Below, one piece after another: positions 1-8,211 of a stretch of DNA of 32,685 bases. This DNA comes from Labilithrix sp. (GTDB taxonomy: Bacteria; Myxococcota_A; Polyangia; Polyangiales; Polyangiaceae): NCBI GenBank assembly GCA_019637195.1, contig JAHBWA010000100.1, positions 1 through 32,685 on the forward strand. The letters run 5' to 3'. The notes below the pieces were generated by a model. That model saw only the letters and a list, made by a program, of their open reading frames with translations. It searched no databases and was not told where the DNA came from. The position numbers were made by a program, and so were the translations under genes. Each line of letters opens with the position of its first letter. Position 1 is the first letter of the stretch.

Positions 1-455
1 CCCCAGCAGACGACGCTGCCCCCGGCGACGACCGCGCAGGTCCGGTCCAGCGCCACGGCGTTCGCCACGCCGTCCACGAGCGCCGGCGTCGCGCTCCAGG
101 GGCCCGCGTCTCGTCGGCCGAGCTCGCCCGACGCGCTCCGACCCCAGCAGGCGACGCGGCCGTCGTCGAGCAACGCGCAGAAGCTCTCGGACCATGAAGC
201 GGAGATGTCCCGCGCGCACGGCGTGACGGTGCACGCGACCTCGAGGCGAGGCGCGTCCACCGGCGCATCGGCGGGAGCGTCCTCGAGCGAAGGTCCCGCG
301 TCCGGCTGGGACGGGCCCGCGTCCAGGACGTTCGGCTCGTCGCGCGCCGGATCGTCGCCGCAGCTCAGCGGAGCGGCGACCGAGAGGAGCGCCAGCGCCG
401 TGCACGGCAGCGCTCGCCCGAACGTCACGCGCTCAGTTCGTCTTGTGAAAGACAT
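1..455 (-). CDS. RCC1-repeat lipoprotein-like protein (3' end beyond window)
   Basis: Translating the minus strand from an ATG at 455 gives a signal-peptide-like N-terminus (MSFTRRTERV, then a hydrophobic Ala/Leu stretch ending PLSCGDD), an Asp/Ala/Pro-rich linker, and then RCC1-type repeats. Two are visible, FCALLDDGRVACWG and TCAVVAGGSVVCWG, about 50 residues apart. In the family these repeats build a seven-bladed propeller, and in myxobacteria Cys-rich RCC1 proteins are usually exported. The ATG is chosen because GGGAGAG lies about five bases upstream; a GTG at 428 is the alternative. The ATG start overlaps the end of the preceding lipoprotein gene by 23 bases, so the gene is probably the last visible member of that operon. 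The reading frame is open to the window edge, so most of the propeller is not seen. The lipobox (PLSC) is weak, so lipidation is uncertain. Confidence 0.75.
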   Translation of the reverse strand, partial: MSFTRRTERVTFGRALPCTALALLSVAAPLSCGDDPARDEPNVLDAGPSQPDAGPSLEDAPADAPVDAPRLEVACTVTPCARDISASWSESFCALLDDGRVACWGRSASGELGRRDAGPWSATPALVDGVANAVALDRTCAVVAGGSVVCW

Positions 456-1653
456 ACGACTCTCCCGCAAGCCAGACGTCGTCGCTCCGCGTTCCGCGGA
501 CGACATGGAAGGGTTTCACGAGCGCGATGCCGTCGATCGCGACGGTCGAGACGCTCCAGGCGCCTCCGTCAGCCCAGAGGTCCTTGCCTCGTCTCACCGC
601 GCTGAACCCGGCGACGTAGACGTCGTCGGCGGAAGCCCCCCAGATCGAGCGTCGCTGCCTCGGGTGGGAGAGCTGGGGCGAGAGATCGGAGGTCGCGACG
701 TCGATCGCGCCGTCCGAGCCGTGACGAACGCGCGCGGCTATGTAGGTCTCGAAGGCCTCGACGATCGTGACGAGCTCCCCGGGCGCGGTCGCCGCGGCGA
801 TCGTGGCGGGGCCGTTTACGGGGACGGCGCTCCCGACGGGGAGGCAGAGCGGCGGCCAGAACGAGTCCGGATCCGGCGTGCCCTCGATCACCATCTCCCA
901 GGCGCCGGCCGTCTTGTGCGCGACGAAGCCGCAGGCGGGGAACGTCCCGCGCGCGCCCGTCACCCACACGTCGTCTCCTCCCGTCCCGGTCAGCGCGACC
1001 AGCTTGGTGTCGGCTTCGGGGGCGTCGCCTCCGAAGTCGACGGCCCAATCGCCGCCGTCCGCGCCGTCTCCTGCGAGGCGCCAGACGCGCGTGTCGGCGA
1101 TGGCGTAGACCTCGTGCCCTCCGGTCCCCCACACGACGCTCACCGCGGTCGGGACGTCGATCGAGCGCGCGGTCCACGTCCAGGCGCCGTTGGCGCCGCC
1201 GCGACGGCCGTGCGCGACGTAGCCCGCCTCGCCGCCCGCGACCCAGACGTCCGTCTGCGTGGCCCAGATGGTCCCGAGGGCGAACGGGACTTCGTAGATC
1301 ACCTTCCAGGACGACTGCTCGTACACGACCACCGCGGATCGGCCGTCTCGCGTGGAGATGGCGACCGCCGAGCCACCCTCGAGCGGCCAGAGATCGACGA
1401 ACGTGAGCTGCGGATCCACGTCGATCGAGCACCACCCGGCGGAGGAGCACGCGTCCCTCGGAGGCGCGTTTGCGTCGGGTCCGGCATCGGACGCGTCACC
1501 CTCGACGTCCGGGGCGCCGCGATCGACGCCGCCCGCGTCGTCCGTGGGAGAGAGGTCCGTCCCCGCTTCGTCGGAGCCTGCGCACGCCGCGACGACCGCC
1601 GAGGTCGCCAGGAAGCCGAGGGCGATCAGCCCCGCACGATGAACTGAGCTCAC
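433..1653 (-). CDS. beta-propeller-like lipoprotein
   Basis: A 406-aa exported protein. The N-terminus is a lipoprotein signal (MSSVHRAGLIALGFLATS, then VVAACAG with Cys as the lipidated residue). A low-complexity Asp/Gly/Ala linker follows to about residue 70. The rest has recurring blades with motifs such as VWGTGGHEVYAIA, GTGGDDVWVTG, WGASADDVYVAG and GTRSDDVWLAG. The pattern GxxxxDVWxxG is typical of large surface beta-propellers in myxobacteria; no enzyme motif is visible. Translation starts at a GTG that overlaps the TGA of the upstream gene (GTGA), with GGGAGGG just upstream, so coupling is likely. It shares architecture with the next gene upstream, suggesting a local duplication. The ligand is unknown. 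Confidence 0.8.
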   Translation of the reverse strand: MSSVHRAGLIALGFLATSAVVAACAGSDEAGTDLSPTDDAGGVDRGAPDVEGDASDAGPDANAPPRDACSSAGWCSIDVDPQLTFVDLWPLEGGSAVAISTRDGRSAVVVYEQSSWKVIYEVPFALGTIWATQTDVWVAGGEAGYVAHGRRGGANGAWTWTARSIDVPTAVSVVWGTGGHEVYAIADTRVWRLAGDGADGGDWAVDFGGDAPEADTKLVALTGTGGDDVWVTGARGTFPACGFVAHKTAGAWEMVIEGTPDPDSFWPPLCLPVGSAVPVNGPATIAAATAPGELVTIVEAFETYIAARVRHGSDGAIDVATSDLSPQLSHPRQRRSIWGASADDVYVAGFSAVRRGKDLWADGGAWSVSTVAIDGIALVKPFHVVRGTRSDDVWLAGESYVFHKTN

Positions 1654-2828
1654 GGAGCCCTCCCGTCTTCCCTCGCGAGGCCGAGGAGAACGTCGTCGCC
1701 GGCCACCCAGACGCGGTCCGGCGCGACGGCCGCGATCGCGCGGAGCGTGGGCCGGCGGTCTCCGAGGCCGGCGATCGGCACCCGCGTCCAGCGCTGGCCG
1801 TCGTAGTGCATCACCGTCGCGTCCTCACCCGCGATCCAGACGTCCGCCGGTGAGGTCCCGCGCACCGCGTGAAAGTCGACGGGGAGCACCCCGTCGTCGG
1901 CCGGCGCGAACGCACCACCCGGCGCGCGACGCTGGACCGTGCCCTCCTTGCCGACCAGAAAGACGTTCCCGGTCGCCTCGGCCCAGACGCCGAGGAGCGA
2001 TCGCGTCGTCCCGCTCTCCTCCGGCGTCACCACCGGAGGCGTCGCCTCGAGATCGGTCACCTTGTAGACTACACCTTTGTCGCCGGCTGCCCAGAGCGTT
2101 CCCCCACCGGCGCCGTCGAGCGCGTTCATCGTGATGCAGCCCGACATGGGCGGCTCGTACTGGATGATCTTCTCGAGCTCGAGCCACTCCGGCTGCCTGC
2201 GGAGCCGGACGAGCGAGACGCCGTCGTTGCCGCTGGCAGGAGAGCAGGTGGTCGCCGTCGCCGCCCAGACCCACGTGCCCGCCGGCTCGCTGAACAGGCC
2301 GGTCACGGCCCAGTTCCGCACGCTCCAGTAGTCCGGTCCGCCGGGCCGATGCTCGCTCCAGGACGCCTGCCCCTGGCTGCCGTCGCGGATGAAGACGCCC
2401 TCGACCGATCCTGCCGTCCACACCTCGCCCGCCTGCGTCGTGACGCCTCGGAGCGCGTCGGGGGCGCCGACGCCGCCGCGACGCCACGAGCCGGAGCTCC
2501 GCTCGACGACCGAGCCGTACGTCCCGACGGCGGTGACCTCGCCGCCGTGCACGCCGAACGCGAAGAGCACCGTCCGCGGATCGAGCCCGTCGACGGCGAC
2601 CGAGCAGAGCGCGCCCTTCTGGCAGGAGGCCGGGAACCACTCGCAGTCGGGACAGCCGCCGTCGGTCGACCCGACGGCGCCGTCTCCGTCGCCTGCGTCC
2701 GGGTCGAGCGCGTCGGTCCCTGCGTCGTGGGCGCCGGGCTCCGCGCGCCCGGGATCGCCGTCGGAGCACGCGGAGAGCGACGCCGCGGCCAGCAGCGCGC
2801 CGGAGGCGAGCAGGTGGACGGCCCTCAT
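1650..2828 (-). CDS. beta-propeller-like lipoprotein
   Basis: A 392-aa protein with a clear lipoprotein signal (MRAVHLLASGALLAAASLSACSDG; lipobox LSAC), an Asp/Gly-rich linker, a Cys-containing segment (CPDCEWFPASCQKGALC) and then repeated blades with motifs such as TTQAGEVWTAGS, VWAEATGNVFLVG, GTSPADVWIAGED and APDRVWVAGDD. The reading frame stays open further upstream, but the ATG at 2828 is preferred. It begins the signal peptide, overlaps the upstream stop as ATGA, and has AGGAG about ten bases before it. The protein probably sits on the cell surface or periplasmic face. It resembles its downstream neighbour in layout and is probably a diverged paralogue. No catalytic residues are recognisable. 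Confidence 0.8.
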   Translation of the reverse strand: MRAVHLLASGALLAAASLSACSDGDPGRAEPGAHDAGTDALDPDAGDGDGAVGSTDGGCPDCEWFPASCQKGALCSVAVDGLDPRTVLFAFGVHGGEVTAVGTYGSVVERSSGSWRRGGVGAPDALRGVTTQAGEVWTAGSVEGVFIRDGSQGQASWSEHRPGGPDYWSVRNWAVTGLFSEPAGTWVWAATATTCSPASGNDGVSLVRLRRQPEWLELEKIIQYEPPMSGCITMNALDGAGGGTLWAAGDKGVVYKVTDLEATPPVVTPEESGTTRSLLGVWAEATGNVFLVGKEGTVQRRAPGGAFAPADDGVLPVDFHAVRGTSPADVWIAGEDATVMHYDGQRWTRVPIAGLGDRRPTLRAIAAVAPDRVWVAGDDVLLGLAREDGRAP

Positions 2829-4012
2829 CGCGGCACCTCTCCTTCGCCGCACGAGGTGACGACGCACTCGCCCTTCACGCAGGGCTGGCCGATCGCGAGA
2901 TCGCACTCGCGACCGCAGGCGCCGCAATGGTGCGGATCGGTCTGGAGGTCGACCTCGCAGCCGTCACCGGAGAAGCCGTTGCAGTCGGCGCGGCCGCTCT
3001 TGCAGAGCATGTCACAGACCCCGCCGCGGCAGACCGCGGTGCTGCTCGCGAGGTTGACGTTCGCGCTCTCGCCCGACTGGCACGTCACCCCGCACCCGCC
3101 GCAGTTGGTCGGATCGCTCAGGACGTCGCGGCACACGAACAGGTCGCCGTAGAGCGGACACTTTCGCAGGCCGGGCGGGCAGCCGCATTGGAAGGCGTCG
3201 TCGACGAGGACGCACTGGGTCCCGTTCTGACAGGTGTTGCCGCACGCGCCGCAGTGCTCGTTGGTGTCGAGGCGCGCCTCGCAGCCGTTCGTCTCCAGGT
3301 CCTGATCGCAGTCGCCGTAAGGCGCCTCGCACTGCCGACCGCAAGCGCCCTTCGAGCACTGCATGTAGTAGTGGTGCTCCCACGGCGGCCACTCCGGATC
3401 CTCGCAGGCGTTGCCGCAGGTTCCGCAGTTCGAGGGATCGACCTGCGGGTTCGTGCACTGGCCGTCGCAGTTGATCGTGGGCGGCGGGCAACCACACTTG
3501 CCCTCGACGCACGGCTCGTTGCCGGGACACTTCACCCCGAGCGCTCCGCAGTTGTCGCGCGTGTCGAGCGGGACCTCGCAGCCGTTGTCCGGCGCGCCGT
3601 CACCGTCGGCGTGCCCCCGCGAGCACGCCATCTCGCATCTGCCGCTCACGCAGAAGAACACGACCTCGAGGAACGGCCCCTCCACGTACCGCTGGAACAC
3701 GCTGTCCTTGGGGCACGCTGCGCCGCACGCGCCGCAGTTGTTCCGATCGCTCATGAGATCGACGTCGCACCGCGCGCGTGAGGTCTCGCAGGTGGTCGTC
3801 CCGGCCGGGCACTCGGACGTCGCGCAGAGCAGTCGCGAGGTCGAAGCGTCGTCGTCGCCGGCGTCGATCCCCGCGTCGTCCACGGCTCCGAAGCCGCCCG
3901 ACGAGCCGCCTCGCTCCCCGAGATCGACCGCCCTCGTCTCCGCCGAACATGCCGACGCGAGCGCCGTCGCGGCGGCGACGCCGAGCACCACGCCTGTCGT
4001 TTTCCAGGTCAT
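2825..4012 (-). CDS. Cys-rich repeat lipoprotein
   Basis: A 395-aa protein with a lipoprotein signal (MTWKTTGVVLGVAAATALASACSAE; lipobox ASAC), an Asp/Gly-rich linker to about residue 58, and then about six Cys-rich modules. The recurrent core is DxxNCGACGxxC, often preceded by NGCEVxLxTD (for example GCEVDLQTDPHHCGACG). Such modules are widespread in secreted proteins of Myxococcota; their fold and ligands are not established. The many regularly spaced cysteines point to disulfide bonding outside the cytoplasm. The gene begins 24 bases after the preceding membrane-protein gene and ends in an ATGA overlap with the next lipoprotein gene. Its place directly after a sigma/anti-sigma-like pair suggests that it is a target or sensor of that system, which is inference. 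Confidence 0.8.
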   Translation of the reverse strand: MTWKTTGVVLGVAAATALASACSAETRAVDLGERGGSSGGFGAVDDAGIDAGDDDASTSRLLCATSECPAGTTTCETSRARCDVDLMSDRNNCGACGAACPKDSVFQRYVEGPFLEVVFFCVSGRCEMACSRGHADGDGAPDNGCEVPLDTRDNCGALGVKCPGNEPCVEGKCGCPPPTINCDGQCTNPQVDPSNCGTCGNACEDPEWPPWEHHYYMQCSKGACGRQCEAPYGDCDQDLETNGCEARLDTNEHCGACGNTCQNGTQCVLVDDAFQCGCPPGLRKCPLYGDLFVCRDVLSDPTNCGGCGVTCQSGESANVNLASSTAVCRGGVCDMLCKSGRADCNGFSGDGCEVDLQTDPHHCGACGRECDLAIGQPCVKGECVVTSCGEGEVPR

Positions 4013-4036
4013 TCGAGCTCCGAGCTTCTTCGACGA

Positions 4037-4741
4037 CTACGGGTGAACGAGCTCACGAACGCGCGTCAGGTGCGCGGACCGAGGGAAGGCCGCCTCGAAC
4101 GCTTCGGCCCTGCGCTTCGCGTCCTCGCGGCGTCCGAGGCGGACGAGCGCGACCACGGCGAGGCGCTCGCGCTCCTGCGCGAACTTCGGCGCACGAAAAC
4201 GCTTCATGTGCTCGTCGGTGAGGGACAGGGCCCGCTCCGGGCTGGTCTCGAGCGCGAGGCTCGCCGCTTCGAGGAGGCCGAGCTCGTCGTCGGGTCCGTC
4301 CGCCGGCGCGGCGGTCGTCACGGACGGCGAACGCGGCTTGGTCTCCGCCGCCGGCGCCTTCGCGGTCGACGGCGCGGGGTGCGCCGGCGGCAGCGACTCG
4401 ACGGAGACGGAGACGATCGCAGCCGCCGCGGAGGCGGCGGGCACGGGCGCGGGCGGAGCGGCCGTCGCCGGCGCGGCGGATACGCCGGAGGGGGACGAAG
4501 TGGAGATCGCCGACGCCCCGGCGCGGATCCCCAAGGCGACGACCGCGAGGCCGACGACCGGGTACAGGCGCGAGCGGCTCCACCAGGAGGGCGCGGCCTC
4601 CTTCTCGAGGGCGCCTCCGAGCCGACCTTCGATGAGACGCAGTCGCGCCTCGTCGGGCACGTCCTCGCGACCGGCCCGGAGGGCCTCATCGACGAAGGCC
4701 TCGTCGGCGGGGTCGAGCGATTCCCAGCGGTGATCGTTCAT
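4037..4741 (-). CDS. single-pass membrane protein next to ECF sigma (possible anti-sigma/partner)
   Basis: A 234-aa protein with three parts. Residues 1-55 are acidic and cytoplasmic-looking (MNDHRWESLDPADEAFVDEAL). Residues about 58-78 form one transmembrane helix (LYPVVGLAVVALGIRAG). A long Ala/Pro/Ser linker then leads to an Ala/Arg-rich helical tail at about 158-232 that looks like one or two TPR units. The start ATG overlaps the sigma-factor stop codon as ATGA; a longer upstream reading of this frame only shadows the sigma gene. Sigma factor followed by a single-pass membrane protein is the classic ECF/anti-sigma order. The N-terminal domain does not show the His/Cys motif of ZAS anti-sigma proteins, so the anti-sigma role rests on position. 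The extracytoplasmic TPR-like tail could contact the exported proteins of the operon. Confidence 0.7.
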   Translation of the reverse strand: MNDHRWESLDPADEAFVDEALRAGREDVPDEARLRLIEGRLGGALEKEAAPSWWSRSRLYPVVGLAVVALGIRAGASAISTSSPSGVSAAPATAAPPAPVPAASAAAAIVSVSVESLPPAHPAPSTAKAPAAETKPRSPSVTTAAPADGPDDELGLLEAASLALETSPERALSLTDEHMKRFRAPKFAQERERLAVVALVRLGRREDAKRRAEAFEAAFPRSAHLTRVRELVHP

Positions 4742-5304
4742 GGCAGACTCATTCGTGCGCGTGCTCGTCGAGCCGCCGCTTCGAACATCTTCTTCGCGGC
4801 GTAAAAGCGCGTGTAGGCGGTGTGGAGCGGGCAGCCGAGCGCCTCGGCGACCTCGTGCATCGGAAGGTCCTCGACGACGTGGAGGACGAACACCTCTCGT
4901 TTCGGATCGGGCAGCTCGGACAGGATCCCGTCGAGGACGGCGAGGCTCTTCCTCGCCTCGACGATCTCCAGCGGCGTCGCCGCGTGATGATCGATCGGCT
5001 CGCTCTCCTGGTCCACCGGCAGCTCTCGGCGGTTGCGATGCGTCCGCCGGTGGCTCGCGGCCATGCGGATGCAGATGCCGTAGAGCCACGCCCGGCGCGA
5101 GCGACTCGGATCGAAGTCGGGGAGCTTGCGATGCACGACGACGAACACCTCTTGGAGGACGTCGTCGACGTCGGCCTCGCGGACCCCCAAGCGGCGCAGG
5201 AGACGAAAGGCGTACCGCCCGTGCTCACGGAACATGTCCGTGGCCGTCACTGACGCTGGCTCGACCGCGGAGACGGCGAGCTTCATACGCGACGTGGGGG
5301 TCAC
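4738..5304 (-). CDS. ECF-type RNA polymerase sigma factor
   Basis: A 188-aa sigma-70 family protein of ECF size. Region 2 spans about residues 27-90, including DVDDVLQEVFVVVHRKLPDFD and RAWLYGICIRMAASHRR. Region 4 spans about 118-176 (LDGILSELPDPKREVFVLHVVEDLPMHEVAEALGCPLHTAYTRFYAAKK, quoted in shortened form here as the LPDPKREVF and HEVAEALGCPLHTAYTR helices). No region 3 or extra C-terminal domain is present. The start is taken as GTG at 5304 because AAGAG lies about seven bases upstream; ATG at 5286 is the alternative but has no visible ribosome binding site. Its stop overlaps the start of the membrane-protein gene (ATGA). The gene lies 34 bases after an exported-protein gene and leads a run of lipoprotein genes, so it may activate its own operon. 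Confidence 0.9.
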   Translation of the reverse strand: MTPTSRMKLAVSAVEPASVTATDMFREHGRYAFRLLRRLGVREADVDDVLQEVFVVVHRKLPDFDPSRSRRAWLYGICIRMAASHRRTHRNRRELPVDQESEPIDHHAATPLEIVEARKSLAVLDGILSELPDPKREVFVLHVVEDLPMHEVAEALGCPLHTAYTRFYAAKKMFEAAARRARARMSLP

Positions 5305-5338
5305 GATAGGCTCTTGGTTGGATCCCGGTCTCTATTTT

Positions 5339-6415
5339 CTAACGAAATGCCCGGGCCGCGCCGATTCCGAACGACCACGCGATACGGCTGACCTCGTGGA
5401 GGGGCGTCACCCGGCCCTCGTCCCGATAAGAGAAGGAATAACGAGGCTGGGGCATCGTCAGGCCGAGCTCGACCACGAGCCGCGTGCCGTCGAGCTCGAG
5501 GGCCGGCCCGACGGCGAGCGCAGGGCTGAAGACGTTCTTCGGGGCCTGATCCCCCCCCGCCAGCCCGGGCGCCTCCGGGAGGATCGCCGTCCATGCGACG
5601 CCGCCGCACGCCGTGCCGAAGGCGGGCCCGAGCACCCGTCGCGAGTAGCACGCACGTACTTCCTGCGCGACCGCGCGAAAATCGTAGCCCTGTGCGCGCT
5701 GGACGGCGATCCGGTAGGTCGCTCGCCATTCGAAGCGGATCGGCAGGGACGGAGGCGCGAAGCCGAGCGCGAACGCCGGGCCCACGTCGGGCTTCGGCAA
5801 GAGACCGTTCGAGACGATCAGCGCCAGCCCGAGATCGACGCGCACCCCGGGAGCACGCGACGGAGGGACCGACGAGACCGCGCCCTCGGTCGACCGGCCC
5901 CGCGAGGTCGACCGGCGCTCCTCGGGCCTCCCGGACGGCGCTTCGCCCTCCCCATGAGGATGAGGCGGCTCCGTCGAGCGCGCGTCGTCGTGCTTCGCGT
6001 CGGCGGGCACCGGCTCGCTCGGTGGACCGCCGAGCGCCGCGTCGGGATCGACGATGAGGAAGACGACGAACGTGGCGGAGCGCCGGAGCTCCTCGCAGCT
6101 CGTGGCCTCGAGATCGCGGGTCCCGAGGACGCGGCCGTCGCGCTCTCGCTGGACGATCCGCGCGCGCCACCGGCCGGCGGGGGCCGGTAGCTCGCGTCCG
6201 TCGACCGCGATCTCGCCCTGTCCCTCTGGAACGAACGGATCTCGACCGAGCCTCGCGGAGACGGCGTGCTTGAGCTCCTCCTCGGACACGCACGGCCGCT
6301 CGACCGAGGGCGCAGTCCAGGTGAGCTGGAACCGCGACGCCGCTGCGCGCGCCGTCTTGCCGGCGGAGAGCGCGACGAGCAAGACGCACGCGTGTATCAC
6401 CACCCGGCACGTCAT
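5339..6415 (-). CDS. exported hypothetical protein, first gene of the sigma-factor operon
   Basis: A 358-aa protein with a signal peptide (MTCRVVIHACVLLVALSAGKTARA, probable cleavage after ARA). The mature N-terminal domain, about residues 25-130, has a pattern seen in myxobacterial exported proteins coded beside ECF sigma genes: a Trp near the start, CVSEEELKHAVSARLG, and CEELRRSATFVVFLIVD. A low-complexity Pro/Arg/Ser linker at about 135-190 leads to a C-terminal domain of alternating hydrophobic strands (VRVDLGLALIVSNG, RLVVELGLTMPQPRYSFSY) that could be a small beta-barrel. ATG at 6415 is preferred because it starts the signal peptide; a GTG at 6478 extends the frame. Function is unknown. 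It sits 34 bases before the sigma gene and may provide the envelope input for it, which is inference. Confidence 0.65.
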   Translation of the reverse strand: MTCRVVIHACVLLVALSAGKTARAAASRFQLTWTAPSVERPCVSEEELKHAVSARLGRDPFVPEGQGEIAVDGRELPAPAGRWRARIVQRERDGRVLGTRDLEATSCEELRRSATFVVFLIVDPDAALGGPPSEPVPADAKHDDARSTEPPHPHGEGEAPSGRPEERRSTSRGRSTEGAVSSVPPSRAPGVRVDLGLALIVSNGLLPKPDVGPAFALGFAPPSLPIRFEWRATYRIAVQRAQGYDFRAVAQEVRACYSRRVLGPAFGTACGGVAWTAILPEAPGLAGGDQAPKNVFSPALAVGPALELDGTRLVVELGLTMPQPRYSFSYRDEGRVTPLHEVSRIAWSFGIGAARAFR

Positions 6416-6655
6416 CGACCGGAGAGCCTGCTTCAATCGAGCTCGCGCCGCCGCAGCAATTGGCGCAGGGTAAATCACTCGCTGCCCCGCTTCCAGGAGC
6501 GCACTCTCCGACCGTCGCGGTCGCGCGACGACCAGAAAACGCGAAGCGCGATCCGGGCGGGGCTCAGCGCCGCGGCCCCTTCAAGGACCCACGTGTACCA
6601 CGCGTGGCGGCGGCAGCAGCTTCCCGCGGGGGGCGTCAGGTCCCCGCGGGGGTCT

Positions 6656-7057
6656 TCAGGGAGAAGAGCGAAACTGCTTCCGGACCTTCTTCAAGAAGGT
6701 CTTGGTGCACTGCCCGTGCGTCGCCTCGTGCTCGATGATCTCGCGCGTGAGGCGCGCCTTCGTGTCGGCGGAGAGACCTGGAGCGTCGCGGACCTCTCTG
6801 GCGAGGAGATCCCCCGCGGGCGTGGCCGGCCACACCTGCTTCGCGACGACCGGCGCTCGGTTCGACGGCTGGTGGTGCGCCGGCTTGGTCTTCGTGACGT
6901 CGTGGAACCCGGTGTCCTCGCGTCTGCGGCCGGTGCCGTGGCAGCTCGGACACCGGGCGACCTGGCCCCATGCGTTCTCGAGGCGACCGTCACCGCCGCA
7001 GACGCCGCAGAGCTCCGCGTCCCGGGTCGAGCCCGAATCGTGCCGTGAGTCGTTCAT
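6656..7057 (-). CDS. small DnaJ-type zinc-finger protein
   Basis: A 133-aa protein whose N-terminal part has two CxxCxGxG motifs, CGVCGGDGRL and CPSCHGTGRR, 18 residues apart. That spacing matches one half of the DnaJ central zinc-binding region. No J domain and no DnaJ C-terminal domain are present, so it is not a canonical co-chaperone. The C-terminal half is basic and helical (LSADTKARLTREIIEHEATHGQ and a KKVRKQF tail). It starts ten bases after the stop of the 92-aa gene and is probably cotranscribed with it and with the RRM gene further upstream. A role in protein or RNA handling is plausible from the zinc finger and the neighbour, but it is not shown. Confidence 0.75.
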   Translation of the reverse strand: MNDSRHDSGSTRDAELCGVCGGDGRLENAWGQVARCPSCHGTGRRREDTGFHDVTKTKPAHHQPSNRAPVVAKQVWPATPAGDLLAREVRDAPGLSADTKARLTREIIEHEATHGQCTKTFLKKVRKQFRSSP

Positions 7058-7066
7058 CTTCGAAGC

Positions 7067-7345
7067 CTAGCGCGCCTTCCTCGCCCAGAAGCGACGAGCC
7101 TCGAGATGGGTGATCCGCGTGAGCCTATCGAGCTCTTCGTGTGTGAGCCTCGTCATCGACTGCCCGCTGAGCGCGGTCGCGCCCTCCGTGGCGGCTCGCG
7201 CTCGAGCCTCGCGGACCGTGCCCGGCCAGCCGCCCTCGACCCGACGGCCCTCACGCACGAGCTCCGCGCAGTACGCCCCCGTCCACGAGCGCGCGGCGTC
7301 GACGGCCGCCTGCTCGAGGAGCTCGCCACGAGTCGCCTTGCTCAC
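7067..7345 (-). CDS. 92-aa hypothetical protein
   Basis: A small, charged, mostly helical protein starting MSKATRGELLEQAAVDAARSW and ending in a basic tail (LEARRFWARKAR). No family is recognised and there is no signal peptide or membrane segment. It is kept as a gene because it lies in tandem on the same strand, 64 bases after the RRM gene and ten bases before the zinc-finger gene, and because its codon pattern resembles its neighbours. The central GTVREARARAATEGATAL segment could form an amphipathic helix. Confidence 0.6.
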   Translation of the reverse strand: MSKATRGELLEQAAVDAARSWTGAYCAELVREGRRVEGGWPGTVREARARAATEGATALSGQSMTRLTHEELDRLTRITHLEARRFWARKAR

Positions 7346-7409
7346 GACACACCCTCCTCGATCGTCCCGACGACGTCGTGGTCGCGCGGCGCACGCCTGC
7401 GTCCCCTCT

Positions 7410-7967
7410 TCATATCGCCCGGACGGCAGCGAGTGCCTCGATGATGGCCGCCCAGTCGAGCCCGAGGAGACCGCTCGCCTGCGATGAACGCGTGAGCTCT
7501 TCCAGCGCGACCGCGCGCGTCCGTCCGGAGGCGGAGATGACCGCGCCCCCCGCCTTCATCGCGGCCTCGACGCGCCACGACTCTTCGTGCGCGTCTTCGG
7601 GGAACATCTTGATGGTCATCGAGACGCCCCCGCAGTCGAGCTCGTACGTCATGTTCAACCGCTCGCGAAACTGCGACGTGATCCGCGCGCGCTCCGGCGC
7701 CTTGGCGCGCGTTCGATCGCGCTCCTCACCCGCCATGCTCACGCGGAGGCGGCGGTCGTCGAAGAGGCTCCCGTTCAGCGCGGCCATCGCGCCCTGCGCG
7801 TCCGCCGCGTTCGCCATCGTCACGAACGCGTGGCCTCGTAGGCGCCCGCTGGAACGATCCGTCGCCAGGTGGACGTCGGCCACGGGGCCGTAGTCCGCGA
7901 ACCGCCTCCGCAACGACTCTGCGCTTACATCGTCGGCCAAATTCCCGACGTAAAGACGATTCTCCAT
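7410..7967 (-). CDS. RRM-domain RNA-binding protein
   Basis: A 185-aa protein with one RNA recognition motif at about residues 3-78. RNP2 is LYVGNL (residues 5-10) and RNP1 is RGHAFVTM (44-51). The aromatic normally found at RNP1 position 3 is His, which may weaken RNA stacking. The C-terminal 90 residues form a separate domain of unknown type (MTYELDCGGVSMTIKMFPED and a basic ASGRTRAVALEEL segment). Single-RRM proteins of this size occur in cyanobacteria and myxobacteria, often linked to cold response, but here the RRM is fused to an extra domain. The start is fixed by GAGGAG seven bases before the ATG, although the frame stays open further upstream. It is the first gene of a probable three-gene operon. 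Confidence 0.9.
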   Translation of the reverse strand: MENRLYVGNLADDVSAESLRRRFADYGPVADVHLATDRSSGRLRGHAFVTMANAADAQGAMAALNGSLFDDRRLRVSMAGEERDRTRAKAPERARITSQFRERLNMTYELDCGGVSMTIKMFPEDAHEESWRVEAAMKAGGAVISASGRTRAVALEELTRSSQASGLLGLDWAAIIEALAAVRAI

Positions 7968-8211
7968 GGACGCTCCTCGCACACAGTTCGCGAGCAAAAG
8001 CGCTTCCCACCGGAGAGGGCGTCGTTGCAAGAAACGATGTACCAAGCACATAGCACGGCGAGAGGAAGTTTCCCCCGCGAACAGACCGGCACCCCGCGAT
8101 CCCGCTCCACACGGCGCGGAGGCCGCCGCGCCGTAGGCCATCCCTGGCCCGATCGCGATCGCCTCGCCTCGGCGGAGCACGGACGCGCGGCCGCCCGACG
8201 CTCGAGCGCCA

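Noticed and set aside
205..1647. Long plus-strand open frame of 480 aa
   Set aside because: Arg/Asp/Gly-rich low-complexity translation lying over the minus-strand lipoprotein gene, which has a signal peptide, blades and coupling. It is a high-GC shadow frame.
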